Shown: positions 8,244 through 17,593 of the stretch, one piece after another | Position numbering within the stretch: the stretch's first letter is position 1 | Layout: each line of letters starts with the position of its first letter | The notes under the pieces: generated by a model | Databases searched by the model: none | Told to the model about the DNA's origin: nothing | What the model saw: the letters and a program-made list of their open reading frames with translations, nothing else | Program-made: the position numbers and the translations under genes | Source of the DNA: Ottowia oryzae | GTDB lineage: Bacteria > Pseudomonadota > Gammaproteobacteria > Burkholderiales > Burkholderiaceae_C | Direction: 5' to 3' | Assembly (NCBI RefSeq): GCF_003008535.1 | Contig: NZ_CP027666.1 | Coordinates: 2,469,501-2,533,500, forward strand | DNA: 64,000 nt

Positions 8244-9842
8244 TCAGGACTTGCCAGCCGACGCCTTGAACTGCGCGAAATACTCATCCACCAGCTTGCG
8301 CAGCGCACTTCCGATCGCCGCGTACTGGTATTCGTTGAGGTTGGCCAGCGAGGCGCGCGCCGAGGGGTGCAGCACACCGAAGCCCTTGCCCGGCAGCAAC
8401 ACCACGCCGGTTTCGTCGGCGATGCGGAACAGCAGCTCGATGGGGTTCTGCGTCTTGAGTACCCAGGCCGCAAACGCGTCGCCATGCAGCGCGCGGCAGG
8501 TTTGCTGCAGATCGATGAGGGTGTAGTAGTCCACACTGTTTTCATCGTCGCGGTGCTGCTCACCCAGTTGGCGGTACAGCGCGGCGTCGCGCCGGCGGAT
8601 GATCGACTTGAGGGCCGACTTGTAGCTGCCGCCCGCGTCCATCATGTTGAAGAGCGCGAACAGCACCATCTGCACCTGCTGCGGTGTCGACAGGCCGGCG
8701 GTGTGGTTGAGCGCCACCGCCCGGCTGTCGGCCACCAGGCGATCGATGAACTTCATCTTGGCCGGCTCGGTGGTGAGCGAGGCGTAGCGCTTGTCGAGCG
8801 CCGCGCGGGTGTCGGCCGGCAGGGCGGCGATCTGCCGGTCCACGGCCGAGTCGCGCGTAGTGGCGATCACGCCCAGGCGCCAGCCGGTGGCGCCGAAGTA
8901 CTTCGAGAACGAATACACCAGGATGGTGTTGGCCGGGCAGATGGCGAACAGCGATCGGAAGTCGTCGGCAAAGGTGCCGTACACGTCGTCGGTCAGCAAA
9001 ATCAGGTCGGGCCGCTTGGCCACGATGTCGGCAATGGTGCGCAGGCCGGCGTCGTTGATCTTGACCGAAGGCGGGTTGGAGGGATTGACCACGAAGAAGG
9101 CGCGCACCGCCGGGTCTTCGAGTTTGCGCAGTTCAGCCTCGGGGTACTGCCAGCCCAGATCGGGATCGGCTTCGATCAGCACCTCGACCAGCTCGTAGTC
9201 GTTGAGGTGGGGAATTTCGAGGTAAGGCGTGAAGGTGGGCGAGCCAATGGCGATCTTGTCGCCTGGCGCGATCAGACCGTTTTCGCGCAGCGAGTTGAAG
9301 ATGTAGGCCATCGCCGCGGTGCCGCCCTCCACCGCGAACAGGTCCAGCCCGTCGCGGTCCAGGGTGCTCGCGCCCATCTCGCGCAGCACGTATTCCTTCA
9401 CGATGGCTTCGCTGGTGAGCAGCATGCGATCGGGGACGGGGTAGTTGCAGCCCAGAACGCCCTCGACCATTTCACGCACGAAAGTGTCGGCGTCCAGCCC
9501 CAGCTGATCGCGCACGTAGGAAAGCGCCCGGGCCAGAAAGGCCACGCCCGGGGACTGGGCGTGGCGGCGCAGGAAGCCCTGAAAGCGCTCCGTCAGTCCG
9601 TCTTGCAGCGGAAAGCCACCCACCCCTTCGGACAGGAAGGAGAAGGACATCTCCGACTCCTCGGCCGCGAACAGCCCCAGCTGGAACAAGGCCCGGCGCG
9701 GCACCGTGGCCATGAAGTTGGGATTGCCCCGCCCGGCATTGAGCATGGTGCGGTCGGCGTGCGACTGCGCCAGCGCGATGAGGTTGTCCTTGAGCTCGAA
9801 CGGACTCAGCTGGGTGTATTGCGAATAATCGGTCTTGGCCAT
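8244..9842 (-). CDS. aspD: Bifunctional aspartate aminotransferase / L-aspartate 4-decarboxylase
   Basis: A 532-residue PLP enzyme of fold type I that converts L-aspartate to L-alanine and CO2. The N-terminus (SPFELKDNLIALA, then MLNAGRGNPNF), the FFVVNPSNPPSVKI block and the PLP-lysine segment VYSFSKYFGATGWRLG are typical of AspD, and the length matches the family. The start at 9842 (MAKTDYSQ) follows AAGGATCC. It is downstream of aspT on the same strand, the known partner for exchange of aspartate for alanine, so together they form a proton-consuming decarboxylation cycle. A 108-bp palindromic element separates the two genes. Confidence 0.92.
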   Translation of the reverse strand: MAKTDYSQYTQLSPFELKDNLIALAQSHADRTMLNAGRGNPNFMATVPRRALFQLGLFAAEESEMSFSFLSEGVGGFPLQDGLTERFQGFLRRHAQSPGVAFLARALSYVRDQLGLDADTFVREMVEGVLGCNYPVPDRMLLTSEAIVKEYVLREMGASTLDRDGLDLFAVEGGTAAMAYIFNSLRENGLIAPGDKIAIGSPTFTPYLEIPHLNDYELVEVLIEADPDLGWQYPEAELRKLEDPAVRAFFVVNPSNPPSVKINDAGLRTIADIVAKRPDLILLTDDVYGTFADDFRSLFAICPANTILVYSFSKYFGATGWRLGVIATTRDSAVDRQIAALPADTRAALDKRYASLTTEPAKMKFIDRLVADSRAVALNHTAGLSTPQQVQMVLFALFNMMDAGGSYKSALKSIIRRRDAALYRQLGEQHRDDENSVDYYTLIDLQQTCRALHGDAFAAWVLKTQNPIELLFRIADETGVVLLPGKGFGVLHPSARASLANLNEYQYAAIGSALRKLVDEYFAQFKASAGKS

Positions 9843-9920
9843 GTCGGAGGATCCTTGAAGCGAAGTGAAAACAATGGGAGAGAGCGTGCGCTCAGAAGGT
9901 GCGAATGAATCCGGCGTGTC

Positions 9921-10028
9921 CGAGCGGGTCGCCAAAACGTGCGCCATCCAGGCGCAAAGCGCAGCCATAGCTCGGGCTATGGCGAGCATTTGCAACGCCG
10001 AGGGCGTGCGTTTTGGCGGGACGAGCGG
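9921..10028. repeat. Large nested palindromic element between aspT and aspD
   Basis: The outer arms CGCCAAAACGTGCGCC (9930-9945) and GGCGTGCGTTTTGGCG (10003-10018) match at 14 of 16 positions. An inner perfect 7-bp hairpin GCCATAG/CTATGGC lies at 9964-9983. The transcript could fold into one long stem that separates the two cistrons. I recognise the layout as a common Burkholderiales intergenic repeat, but only this copy is in the window. Confidence 0.75.
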
Positions 10029-10055
10029 GCATGTCGGGTCCTCGTTCACACCTTC

Positions 10056-11741
10056 TCAGGCGAAGGCCACCACCAGCGGCCCCAGCAGGGTGAGAAACAC
10101 GTTGGCCAGCGCGTAGGTGATGGCGAACGGCACCGTGGGCACCGAGTTGCCGGCCTTGTCGAGCACGCCGCCGAAGGCCGGGTTGGCGCTGCGCGCCCCG
10201 GACAGCGCGCCGGCGAACACGGCCGTGTTGTCGTAGCGCAGCACGTAGCGCCCGAACAGCATCGACAGCACCAGCGGCACCAGGGTGACGACCACGCCGA
10301 TCATGAACAGCGACAGGCCGCTGCTGCGCACGGTGTCGATCGCCTGCAGGCCCGACTGCAGGCCCACCGCGGCCACGAAGCCGGCCAGGCCCAGGTCCTT
10401 GAGCAGCTGCACCGCCGCGGTGGGCATGTTGCCCACGCTCTGGTGGCGCGTGCGCAGCCAGCCGAACAGCAGGCCCGAGAGCAGGGCTCCGCCGCCCGCG
10501 CCCAGCGTGAGCGGAATGCCGCCCACGCGCAGCACCAGCAGGCCGATCAGCAGGCCCAGCACCAGGCCGAAGCCGTGGAACACCCAGTCGGTCTTGTTGC
10601 TGACGGCCATCACGCCGCCCACGCGCGCGGCCACGCGGCGCAGGTCGCTATCGGCGCCGTAGCTCGTCACCACGTCACCTGACTGCAGCACGGTTTGGCC
10701 GTTCAGCGCCACTGGCTCGCCCAGGCGATGGATGGCCAGTACGTAGATGCCGTGGCGCAGCGTGTCGTTGGCACGAGCCAGATCGGACAGCGGCTTGCCG
10801 GTGAATTCGGGGTTGCGCACCACCACGTCCAGCGTGTCCATCACCAGTTCCATGCCGGGCTCGCTTTCGATCTCGTCGCCCAGTGCGGCAGCGGCGGGCA
10901 CCACGGCGTCGCGCCGGCCCACCACCAGCACGATGTCGCCGGCCGCTAGCGCCGTACTTGGTGCTGTGTCGAGCAGCTTTCCGCTGCGCTTGAGGCGCTC
11001 GAACGTGATTCCCGGGTAGGTAGCTTCCTGCGCTGCCAATGTGGTGCCGGCCGCTGCCGAACCAATGCGGTAAAGCCGCCCGACGATCTCGGGCGTGGCA
11101 GTGCTCTCACCGGGCCCGAGCACCAGCGCGCCTTTTAGGCGCGCCGCTTCGGCCTTCAGCGCATCGTCGCGGATATCCCGGCCCATGAAGCGCGGCAGGA
11201 GGTTGACGCACACGATGATCGCGCCCAGCGAGCCAAAGATATACGTGACGGCATAGCCGATCGCGACGTTGGACTGCAACTTCTGCAGCTCCGCCGGCGC
11301 CAGACCGAGGCGGGACAGCGCGTCGCCCGCTGTCCCGATGATGGCCGACTGGGTCAGCCCGCCCGCCGCTAAGCCTGCAGCCAAGCCCTTGTCGAGGTGA
11401 AACAGCTTGGCCATGACCAGCACCGTGGCCAGCCCCGACAGCGCCATGAATGCCGCCAGAATGATCTCGCGGATGGAAGATCGCCCCAGCGACTTGAAGA
11501 ACTGCGGTCCGCTTTCAAAGCCAACGGCGTAGATAAACAGCGCGAACAGGATCGACTTGACACCATTGTCGATCGGCACCCCCAGCAGGCTGAGCAGCAC
11601 CGCCACCAGCAGCGATCCGGCGACGCCGCCGAGCTGGAATTTGCCCAGATGGATCTGGCCGATCCAGTACCCGATGGCCAGCGAGAGAAATATCAGAATC
11701 TCAGGTGAATGCCTGAGGCCATCCTGCAGCCATTGCAACAT
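10056..11741 (-). CDS. aspT: Aspartate:alanine antiporter
   Basis: A 561-residue inner-membrane exchanger of the AAEX family. It has five or so N-terminal helices (EILIFLSLAIGYWIGQI, then LGKFQLGGVAGSLL), a central cytoplasmic region of about 200 residues with two RCK_C/TrkA-C-like parts (ITFERLKRSGKL; ELVMDTLDVVVRNPEFTGKP), and five C-terminal helices ending in GALSGARSANPAFGGVLDKA. AspT swaps external aspartate for internal alanine made by AspD. The start at 11741 has a GGAGGAA ribosome site. It is the first gene of the aspT-aspD unit. Confidence 0.92.
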   Translation of the reverse strand: MLQWLQDGLRHSPEILIFLSLAIGYWIGQIHLGKFQLGGVAGSLLVAVLLSLLGVPIDNGVKSILFALFIYAVGFESGPQFFKSLGRSSIREIILAAFMALSGLATVLVMAKLFHLDKGLAAGLAAGGLTQSAIIGTAGDALSRLGLAPAELQKLQSNVAIGYAVTYIFGSLGAIIVCVNLLPRFMGRDIRDDALKAEAARLKGALVLGPGESTATPEIVGRLYRIGSAAAGTTLAAQEATYPGITFERLKRSGKLLDTAPSTALAAGDIVLVVGRRDAVVPAAAALGDEIESEPGMELVMDTLDVVVRNPEFTGKPLSDLARANDTLRHGIYVLAIHRLGEPVALNGQTVLQSGDVVTSYGADSDLRRVAARVGGVMAVSNKTDWVFHGFGLVLGLLIGLLVLRVGGIPLTLGAGGGALLSGLLFGWLRTRHQSVGNMPTAAVQLLKDLGLAGFVAAVGLQSGLQAIDTVRSSGLSLFMIGVVVTLVPLVLSMLFGRYVLRYDNTAVFAGALSGARSANPAFGGVLDKAGNSVPTVPFAITYALANVFLTLLGPLVVAFA

Positions 11742-11962
11742 CGTGCACTTCCTCCAAGGGGTTCGGGCCGCAGCGGATTATTCTTTCCGACCGATCCGAA
11801 CGTGAAAAATATTCGACGGCCTTTGACTCTACACCCCCTCAAATGGGGGGATGTGAGATTCCTGTAGGACAATGTCCCGCGATGCAGCCGCAATCACTGC
11901 GCTGTTGCTGAGGCGGTGGTGCCGGGCATGCTGCGCGCCGACCACCCGCCCCCCTTTGCAGC

Positions 11963-13486
11963 ATGTTCATCGCCATCCCGCTGGAAACCAGGCCGTCCTG
12001 GCGCTCGCCACCGTGGGTGACGCTGCTGCTCATCGCCATCAATTGCTGGGTGTACATCGGCTGGCAGATGCCGGAAGAGCGCGCCGTGGGGCGCATGGCG
12101 GATGCCTACGTGCAGAGCACGCTGCCCGCTCTGGAGCTGCCGGTTTACGTGAAGGACGTGCAGGCGCGTGCCGGCCAGAGCCGCCGCCGGCGCGACCGCG
12201 ACCGTGCCGATCTGCTGGCCCAGGCGCTGAAAGCCAAGGCGTATTCGGCCATCTACCAGGCGATGTGGCACGACAACGACTTCCGCAGCCGCTTGCTGGC
12301 CGACGAAGTGATTCGCCCAGGCAGCCCGCAGTACGCCGCATGGCGCGCCGAGCGCGACCGTTTCACCCCGCGCGAGCCCGACCGTTTCACCGAGCGCTGG
12401 TCGCAAGACCATGACGCCGACGCCCCTTTTCGGCCCATCACCTGGCTCACCAACACCTTCCTGCACGGCAGCCTGGGTCACCTGGTGGGCAACATGGTGT
12501 TCCTGTTCCTCTTCGGCTTCACGCTGGAGATGGCGCTGGGCCGCAGCCTGTACCTGGTGTGCTACCTGCTGGGCGGCATCGGCGCGTCGGCCTTCGCGGC
12601 GTGGATGTACGCCGGCATGGGCGGGCTGGGCCTGGGCGCGTCAGGCGCGGTGTCGGCGCTGATGGGCATGTACGTGGTGCTGTACCGGCTGCGGCGCATC
12701 CCGTTTTTCTACATGTTCTTCTTTTACTTCAACTACGCGCGCTGGCCGGCGCTGATCATGCTGCCGGTATGGATGGCGTTCGAGCTGATTCAGCACCTGC
12801 TGGGGGGCGCGCAAGTGGCCTACATGGCGCACTTGGGCGGGCTGGCCACCGGCGCGGTGTTGATGGCACTGGTCATGCAGATCAGGCGCGTTGAGGCACC
12901 CACCGCCGCCGCCCCGAGCCCGGCCGATGCGCAGCAGGCCGAGCGCCAGGGCGAGCTTAAGCAGCTGGCCGACAAGGCCCGCGCGCTGACGCGCAGCCTG
13001 CGCTTTGGCGATGCCGCGCAGGTCTGGCAACGCGCCGCAAGATTGGCGCCGACGGACTTGACCGTGCTGCGCGCCTGGTTCGACAGCGCCCGCCACGACC
13101 CGGCCAGCGACAGCTTTCACGCCGCCGCGCGGCAGATCTTCAAGCTGTCGACCCGGCACGCGGCGCACCGGCAGCTGCAGGTGGAAAGCTACCGCGTGTA
13201 CCTGGACCGCGCCAAGCCGGCCATCCGCATCAGCCCCGCCACGCTGCAGCAGCTGGTGCGCAGCTTCGTGCTGGAAGGTGAATTCAAGGACGCCGAGCAA
13301 CTGGCGCGCGCGCTGGCCGCCAGCAGCACCTTGCCCGAAGGCTGGGTGGACACGATGGACTTGCTGATCAACGCCTTGCTCAAATCCGGCCGCGCGCAGG
13401 ACGCGCAGGCCTGGCTGCCGGTGCTGGAGCAGCGCGCGCCGCACGACGCGCTGACGCGGCGCCTGGCGGCGCACACTTCGGCATAA
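11963..13486 (+). CDS. Rhomboid family intramembrane serine protease with C-terminal helical repeats
   Basis: A 507-residue membrane protein. The rhomboid core has HGSLGHLVGNMVFLFLFGF, the catalytic serine at about residue 227 in LGASGAVSALMG and the catalytic histidine at about 290 in AHLGGLATG. A long loop of about 120 residues, rich in Arg and Asp, follows the first helix. After the core, about 190 residues (LRFGDAAQVWQRAARLAPTD and on) look like TPR-type helices in the cytoplasm. Rhomboids cut membrane proteins within the bilayer; the substrate is unknown. It is divergent from aspT and convergent with a membrane protein that also has a TPR-like tail. Confidence 0.88.
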   Translation: MFIAIPLETRPSWRSPPWVTLLLIAINCWVYIGWQMPEERAVGRMADAYVQSTLPALELPVYVKDVQARAGQSRRRRDRDRADLLAQALKAKAYSAIYQAMWHDNDFRSRLLADEVIRPGSPQYAAWRAERDRFTPREPDRFTERWSQDHDADAPFRPITWLTNTFLHGSLGHLVGNMVFLFLFGFTLEMALGRSLYLVCYLLGGIGASAFAAWMYAGMGGLGLGASGAVSALMGMYVVLYRLRRIPFFYMFFFYFNYARWPALIMLPVWMAFELIQHLLGGAQVAYMAHLGGLATGAVLMALVMQIRRVEAPTAAAPSPADAQQAERQGELKQLADKARALTRSLRFGDAAQVWQRAARLAPTDLTVLRAWFDSARHDPASDSFHAAARQIFKLSTRHAAHRQLQVESYRVYLDRAKPAIRISPATLQQLVRSFVLEGEFKDAEQLARALAASSTLPEGWVDTMDLLINALLKSGRAQDAQAWLPVLEQRAPHDALTRRLAAHTSA

Positions 13487-13505
13487 ACCTTTGAACGTCT
13501 GAACG

Positions 13506-13553
13506 GCCTCCAGCGCCCGCTGGACAAGCGCTGGCAGCTATCTAATCCATAGT
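13506..13553. repeat. type-1 dispersed repeat, copy 5
   Basis: GCCTCCAGCGCCCGCTGGAC then AAGCGCTGGCAGCTATCTAA, between the convergent rhomboid and membrane/TPR genes. Confidence 0.75.
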
Positions 13554-13595
13554 ATTTGGCGCCAGTCGGCGCGCGGCCGCGCTGGCGCTGGGCCG

Positions 13596-14927
13596 TCACG
13601 CAGCTGGCGCGTTCACTTCATCGCGCATCACCCAGGCCGCTTCCTGCGTGGAGGGGTGATCGGGGTACCGGCGCTGCATCGCCTGCAGCACCGGCATGGC
13701 CTTGTAGCCCTTGCCCTGGCCTTGCTTGAGGGCGCGGATGATCAGCTCATATGCGCGCGGAATTTCCACCACGCCGGGGTAGCGCCTGTCAAACGCGCGC
13801 AGCAGCATGAGGGTGTGCTTGGCGTCCATGCGCTTCCAGGCCTGCTCGGCCAGGGCCAGGGTCACGTCGGGCTTGCCAGCGTCGAATTCGGGCAGCACCT
13901 TGAGCACCGCGGTGTGCGCGTCCAGCGCCTCGGGCCCCAATTTGCGCAACAGCAGCAGCGGCAGATAGGTCTGGCTGTGAAGCTGCAGGCGGCCGGAGGT
14001 GGGCACGTCCAGCAGCAGCACGCGGTGGTAGCGGCGCTGGTCGGCCACGTTGTCGTGTCCGGTGCGCGCCCATTCGCGCGCCTGCGCAATCGCGCCTTGC
14101 AGATCGCCTTTTTGCACCAGCTCGGCGATCTCGCTGTCGCGCAGCTGCGCCTGCGTTTTGACGGGGCGCTGGGCAGTCACCTCGGGCTCGTCCTCGGGCT
14201 CGCGCAGCAGGTCGATGTCCAGCGCGCCGTGGTGCTGGTACATCACGTAGCCGATCAGCGCGGCCATCACCCACAGGAAGTAGACGGCGCAAAACACCAG
14301 CATGGGCAGCAGCATCCAGCTGGGCGTGATGGGCAGCAGCAGCTGCACGGCTTTGGGAAAACCTGCCTGCAGCAAAAACAGGAACAGGCACAGCAATAGG
14401 TACTGCGCGCCGATGTCGGCCATGGTGCCCAGCAGCTCGAACGGGTTCAGCGCGGCGCGCAGGCTGGACGACTGGATCAGCACCATCAGCGTGGCTGGCA
14501 TGGCCAGCGACGACGCCAGCATGCCCAGCAGGCCCAGCCATTCGTTGCGGCTGGCCAGAAAGCCGACGACCAGGGTGTGGATCACCAGCACCACGAAGAA
14601 CTTCCAGGGCAGCACCTTCCAGTCGGGATCGGTCAGCGCATTGGTGTAGTCGCGGCTGTGCAGCACACCGCGCGATGCCAGCGCCGCTACCTTGAAGGCA
14701 TACCGGCTGGCGCCCAGGGCCAGACCGAACACCGCAAAGATCCGCCCGATGATGGGCAAAAACAGCAGATAGCTGCCCGCCGACAGCAGCAGCAGGAAGA
14801 TCAGCGGCTCCATCTGCAGGGGAAAGAGGAAGAAGCTGTTCAGCCGCCGCCAGAAAGGCGCGATGGCGCCCGGGCGATCACCGTCGTCGTCTTGCAAAGA
14901 GGTGGGAGCGGTCAGCGGAGCGGCCAT
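13596..14927 (-). CDS. Membrane protein with C-terminal TPR-like domain, unknown function
   Basis: A 443-residue protein with about six membrane helices in residues 30-235 (MEPLIFLLLLSAGSYLLFLP; FFVVLVIHTLVVGFL; YLLLCLFLFLLQAGF; LLPMLVFCAVYFLWVMAALI). A soluble tail of about 190 residues follows. It begins with an acidic linker (LLREPEDEPEVTAQ) and contains TPR-like helices (SEIAELVQKGDLQGAIAQAR). The membrane part resembles DUF4013-type proteins, but that match is weak. The gene converges on the rhomboid gene, whose tail is also TPR-like, which raises the idea of a functional pair. Confidence 0.7.
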   Translation of the reverse strand: MAAPLTAPTSLQDDDGDRPGAIAPFWRRLNSFFLFPLQMEPLIFLLLLSAGSYLLFLPIIGRIFAVFGLALGASRYAFKVAALASRGVLHSRDYTNALTDPDWKVLPWKFFVVLVIHTLVVGFLASRNEWLGLLGMLASSLAMPATLMVLIQSSSLRAALNPFELLGTMADIGAQYLLLCLFLFLLQAGFPKAVQLLLPITPSWMLLPMLVFCAVYFLWVMAALIGYVMYQHHGALDIDLLREPEDEPEVTAQRPVKTQAQLRDSEIAELVQKGDLQGAIAQAREWARTGHDNVADQRRYHRVLLLDVPTSGRLQLHSQTYLPLLLLRKLGPEALDAHTAVLKVLPEFDAGKPDVTLALAEQAWKRMDAKHTLMLLRAFDRRYPGVVEIPRAYELIIRALKQGQGKGYKAMPVLQAMQRRYPDHPSTQEAAWVMRDEVNAPAA

Positions 14928-15323
14928 GGCAGTGCGGGTGTTACAGCGTTACAGCGGGGTCGGCAAGAAGCTGAGACGGGGCAGGCCGCACAGCGCCCCG
15001 TGCCCCTTCTCATGGTTGCGCCCAATTGTGTCAGAACGAAACGCCTTGGAGTACCGCCTGTCTGGGCTTGATTACCTGGCGTCGGCTCTTTGGCGTTGGC
15101 GGTACTGGGGCGGGGCATGCCGCCCGGCCGCGCATGGCTTTCACGCGCTGTGCGCCGGTGTGATTGCAGAAGAAATCGCGTCTTAGCGCAGGTGGATTGT
15201 GCGCTGGCAGCTATCAAATAGATAGTAAACGATGCACCCTTGCGCCCTGCCGGGGTGGCGCCCGCAGGGCACCACCCGCTGGGTGCCCGCGGCTTGGCTG
15301 GCGCGCGCCAGCCGAACGCCCGA
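14928..15323. other. Intergenic region with repeat and stacked palindromes
   Basis: No gene is seen. Bases 15185-15229 hold type-1 repeat copy 6 (GCGCTGGCAGCTATCAAATA). Downstream of the DUF2783 gene are a perfect 18-bp palindrome (GGCTGGCGCGCGCCAGCC, 15296-15313) and two hairpins that compete for the same GGGC: GCCCTGC/GCAGGGC (15244-15270) and GGGCACC/GGTGCCC (15267-15288). None has a T-run, so a terminator is uncertain. Confidence 0.6.
15185..15229. repeat. type-1 dispersed repeat, copy 6
   Basis: Shorter copy: GCGCTGGCAGCTATCAAATA followed by GATAG. The left half of the usual unit is degenerate. Confidence 0.65.
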
Positions 15324-15548
15324 TCAAGCGCCGTCGCGCGCGGCCTGCAGCGCTTCGCGCAGCACGGCGATGTCACCGATGTGGTTGGCCAGCAGCAGGA
15401 TCAGGCGGGCGTTAAGCTGGGCGCTTTGCGCGTCGGTCAGGTCGCGGTGGGTGTCGATCAGCAGCTCGTAGAAATCGTCGCCTGGCGAGTAGGCCTGGAA
15501 GTAGCGGCGCCCGGCTTCGTGAAAGTTCGGCTCGGTGTTCAGGGGCAT
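15324..15548 (-). CDS. DUF2783 domain protein
   Basis: A 74-residue protein (EAGRRYFQAYSPGDDFYELL, then LIDTHRDLTDAQSAQLNARL). The pattern, with an ILLLANHIGDIAVLREAL tail, matches DUF2783. These small acidic helical proteins are regularly encoded beside a flavin monooxygenase, as here, where the FAD gene ends 11 bp upstream. A helper or subunit role for the oxygenase is inferred from context only. Confidence 0.85.
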   Translation of the reverse strand: MPLNTEPNFHEAGRRYFQAYSPGDDFYELLIDTHRDLTDAQSAQLNARLILLLANHIGDIAVLREALQAARDGA

Positions 15549-15559
15549 GGCGGTTTCCT

Positions 15560-17323
15560 TCAGGCGGCCAAGGCGCTGGCTGCGCCCTGTTCGGTCTGCG
15601 CGGCCAGGGCGCGGCCGGTGGCGCGGGCGAGGGCGGCTTGCACCTTGGCCACGTCCAGGCTGCGCCAGCGCGCGGCCACGTGCTGGTCGGGGCGGATCAG
15701 GTAAGCGCTGCCAGGGCGCAGGTCGCAGCGCTCGGCCACGGTGCCGGCTGTGTCGTGCAAGGTGGTCAGCCCCGCCGGCGCCTGCCCGGTGGCGGCAATG
15801 ACGATGGGGGTGATGGCGATGGGCGCGGCGGAGTCACTCGTGGCCAGGGCGTTAAGGGCGGCCAGGGCGGTAAGGGCGCGCACCGTGGCATCGTCCAACG
15901 CGCTGGCGTCGGGCGCGGCGTACAACAGGTGAAAACCGTTGCCCAGCCGGTGCAGCAGCCAGCCTTCGGCGCCGGCCGCCGTGCGCACGGGCGCGTCGGC
16001 CAGCGGGGCGCCGGGCATCATCTGGCCAGAGAACGCGTGCGCGCCTTCATCGCTGTCGGGCGTGTTCAGTGGCGAGTCGACCAGCCAGGTGGGCACCGAC
16101 AGGCGGCCCGAATTGACCAGCGCGCGGGCAAACGGGTAGCGCCCGGCCAGCTGCAGCACGGCATTGCGAAACAGCTTGCTGGTGGCGCTTTTGGGGGTGA
16201 TGAAGTCGGTGGAGCGGGTGGAATTCAGCAGGTTTTCATCCGCCGCGAAGGCGCGCTCGTGGTGGTAGGTGTCCAGCAACGTGGCGGGGGCCTGGCCCGT
16301 CATGACCAGCTTGAGCTTCCAGCCCAGGTTGTCTGCGTCCTGAATGCCGCTGTTGGCGCCGCGCGCGCCGAAGGGCGACACCTGATGCGCCGCATCACCC
16401 ACGAACAGCACGCGCCCGTGGGTGAAGCGGTTCATGCGCCGGCACTGGAAGGTGTAGACGCTGACCCATTCCAGCTCGAATTCACGGTCATCGCCCAACA
16501 TGGCGCGGATGCGCGGGATCACGTTCTCGGGCTTTTTCTCTTCCACCGGGTCGGCGTCCCAGCCCAGCTGGAAGTCGATGCGCCACACGTTGTCGGCCTG
16601 CTTGTGCAGCAGCACGCTCTGGTTGGGGTGAAAAGGCGGGTCGAACCAGAACCAGCGCTCGGCCGGAAAGTCGGCCTTCATCACCACGTCGGCGATCAGG
16701 AAGCGGTCTTTGAACACCTGACCCTCGATGTCCAGGCCCAGCAGGGTGCGGATGGGGCTGCGCGCGCCGTCGGCCACCACCAGCCAGTCGGTGGTGAGGG
16801 CGTAGGGGCCGTCGGGCGTATCCACCTGCAGCGTGACGCGGTCGGCGCCGGGCGTCACGGCGGTCACCTTGTTCTTGAAGCGTTTTTGCAGCGCGGGCAG
16901 CTCATCGCTGCGCTGGATGAGGAACTCTTCCAGGTAGTACTGCTGCAGGTTGATCATGCCGGGGCGCAGGTGCCCAGCCTGCGGGCGCAGGTTGAAGTTG
17001 AACACCTCACCCTCGCCAAAGAAGGTGCGGCCCACGTCCCAGCTGACGCCCTTGTCCACGAAGCGGTTGTCGCAGCCGATGCGGTCCAGCACCTCCAGCG
17101 TGCGCTTGGCGTAGCACACCCCGCGCGAGCCGATGGACACCGTGTCGTCATCGTCCAGCAGCAGCACCGGCTGCCCCTGCTGCGCCAGATCGATCGCCGT
17201 GGCCAAGCCCACCGGGCCCGCGCCGACCACGACCACCGGGTAATGCCCCGGCGCCGCGCCCGCGCCCGCCAGCTCTGGCGGCGTGACGTACTCAAACTTG
17301 GGGTAGGTGAACGTTTTTTGCAC
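15560..17323 (-). CDS. FAD-dependent aromatic monooxygenase, MhpA-like
   Basis: A 587-residue flavoprotein of the PheA/TfdB (PF01494) group. The Rossmann motif VVVVGAGPVGLATAIDLAQ lies near residues 30-48, a DG-type motif in LVVADGARSPIRTLLGLD, and the GD motif in GRVLFVGDAAHQVSPFGARG. A thioredoxin-like C-terminal part follows. Such enzymes hydroxylate phenolic rings using NAD(P)H. The substrate cannot be read from the sequence; it is closest in feel to 3-(3-hydroxyphenyl)propionate hydroxylases. It is followed by DUF2783 and preceded by an MBL hydrolase and a LysR regulator on the same strand. Confidence 0.85.
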   Translation of the reverse strand: MQKTFTYPKFEYVTPPELAGAGAAPGHYPVVVVGAGPVGLATAIDLAQQGQPVLLLDDDDTVSIGSRGVCYAKRTLEVLDRIGCDNRFVDKGVSWDVGRTFFGEGEVFNFNLRPQAGHLRPGMINLQQYYLEEFLIQRSDELPALQKRFKNKVTAVTPGADRVTLQVDTPDGPYALTTDWLVVADGARSPIRTLLGLDIEGQVFKDRFLIADVVMKADFPAERWFWFDPPFHPNQSVLLHKQADNVWRIDFQLGWDADPVEEKKPENVIPRIRAMLGDDREFELEWVSVYTFQCRRMNRFTHGRVLFVGDAAHQVSPFGARGANSGIQDADNLGWKLKLVMTGQAPATLLDTYHHERAFAADENLLNSTRSTDFITPKSATSKLFRNAVLQLAGRYPFARALVNSGRLSVPTWLVDSPLNTPDSDEGAHAFSGQMMPGAPLADAPVRTAAGAEGWLLHRLGNGFHLLYAAPDASALDDATVRALTALAALNALATSDSAAPIAITPIVIAATGQAPAGLTTLHDTAGTVAERCDLRPGSAYLIRPDQHVAARWRSLDVAKVQAALARATGRALAAQTEQGAASALAA

Positions 17324-17370
17324 CTGCTTGTCTCCTGCGACCGGTCAATGCCGTCGCTTTTTTTATAAGT

Positions 17371-17424
17371 GTTTTGGGCCTCTGGCGCCCATGCACAGTG
17401 CGGTAGCAGCTATCAAATCAGTAG
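17371..17424. repeat. type-1 dispersed repeat, copy 7
   Basis: GTTTTGGGCCTCTGGCGCCC then ATGCACAGTGCGGTAGCAGC and TATCAAATCAGT. It is between the FAD and MBL genes. Confidence 0.75.
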
Positions 17425-17546
17425 TTACCACCGGCTTGAACCGCGCCGTAGATCACCGCCCGACCGCCACCGCCCCATCGCTGTGCGAAGCGCGCGCCGT
17501 CACCAGTGAGCGCCGTTCCCGGACCTGCGCCGGGAACTGGCGTTGT

Positions 17547-17593
17547 CCCCCTAGCGAAGCAAAAGGGGGAAGGCGCGTCAGCGCCTCAGGGGG
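17547..17593. repeat. GC-rich palindromic repeat carrying the MBL stop codon
   Basis: The CCCCCT/AGGGGG stem around AGCGAAGCAAA, then GCGCGTCAGCGCCTCAGGGG. It is related in style to the palindromic elements inside hrpA. The TGA of the MBL gene (17586-17588) is inside it, so the last residues of that protein are repeat-encoded. Confidence 0.65.

Noticed and set aside
8214..9908. 564-codon plus-strand frame over aspD
   Set aside because: Antisense shadow of aspD.
15638..17368. 576-codon plus-strand frame over the FAD monooxygenase
   Set aside because: Antisense shadow; no motif, typical His/Gln/Val bias.
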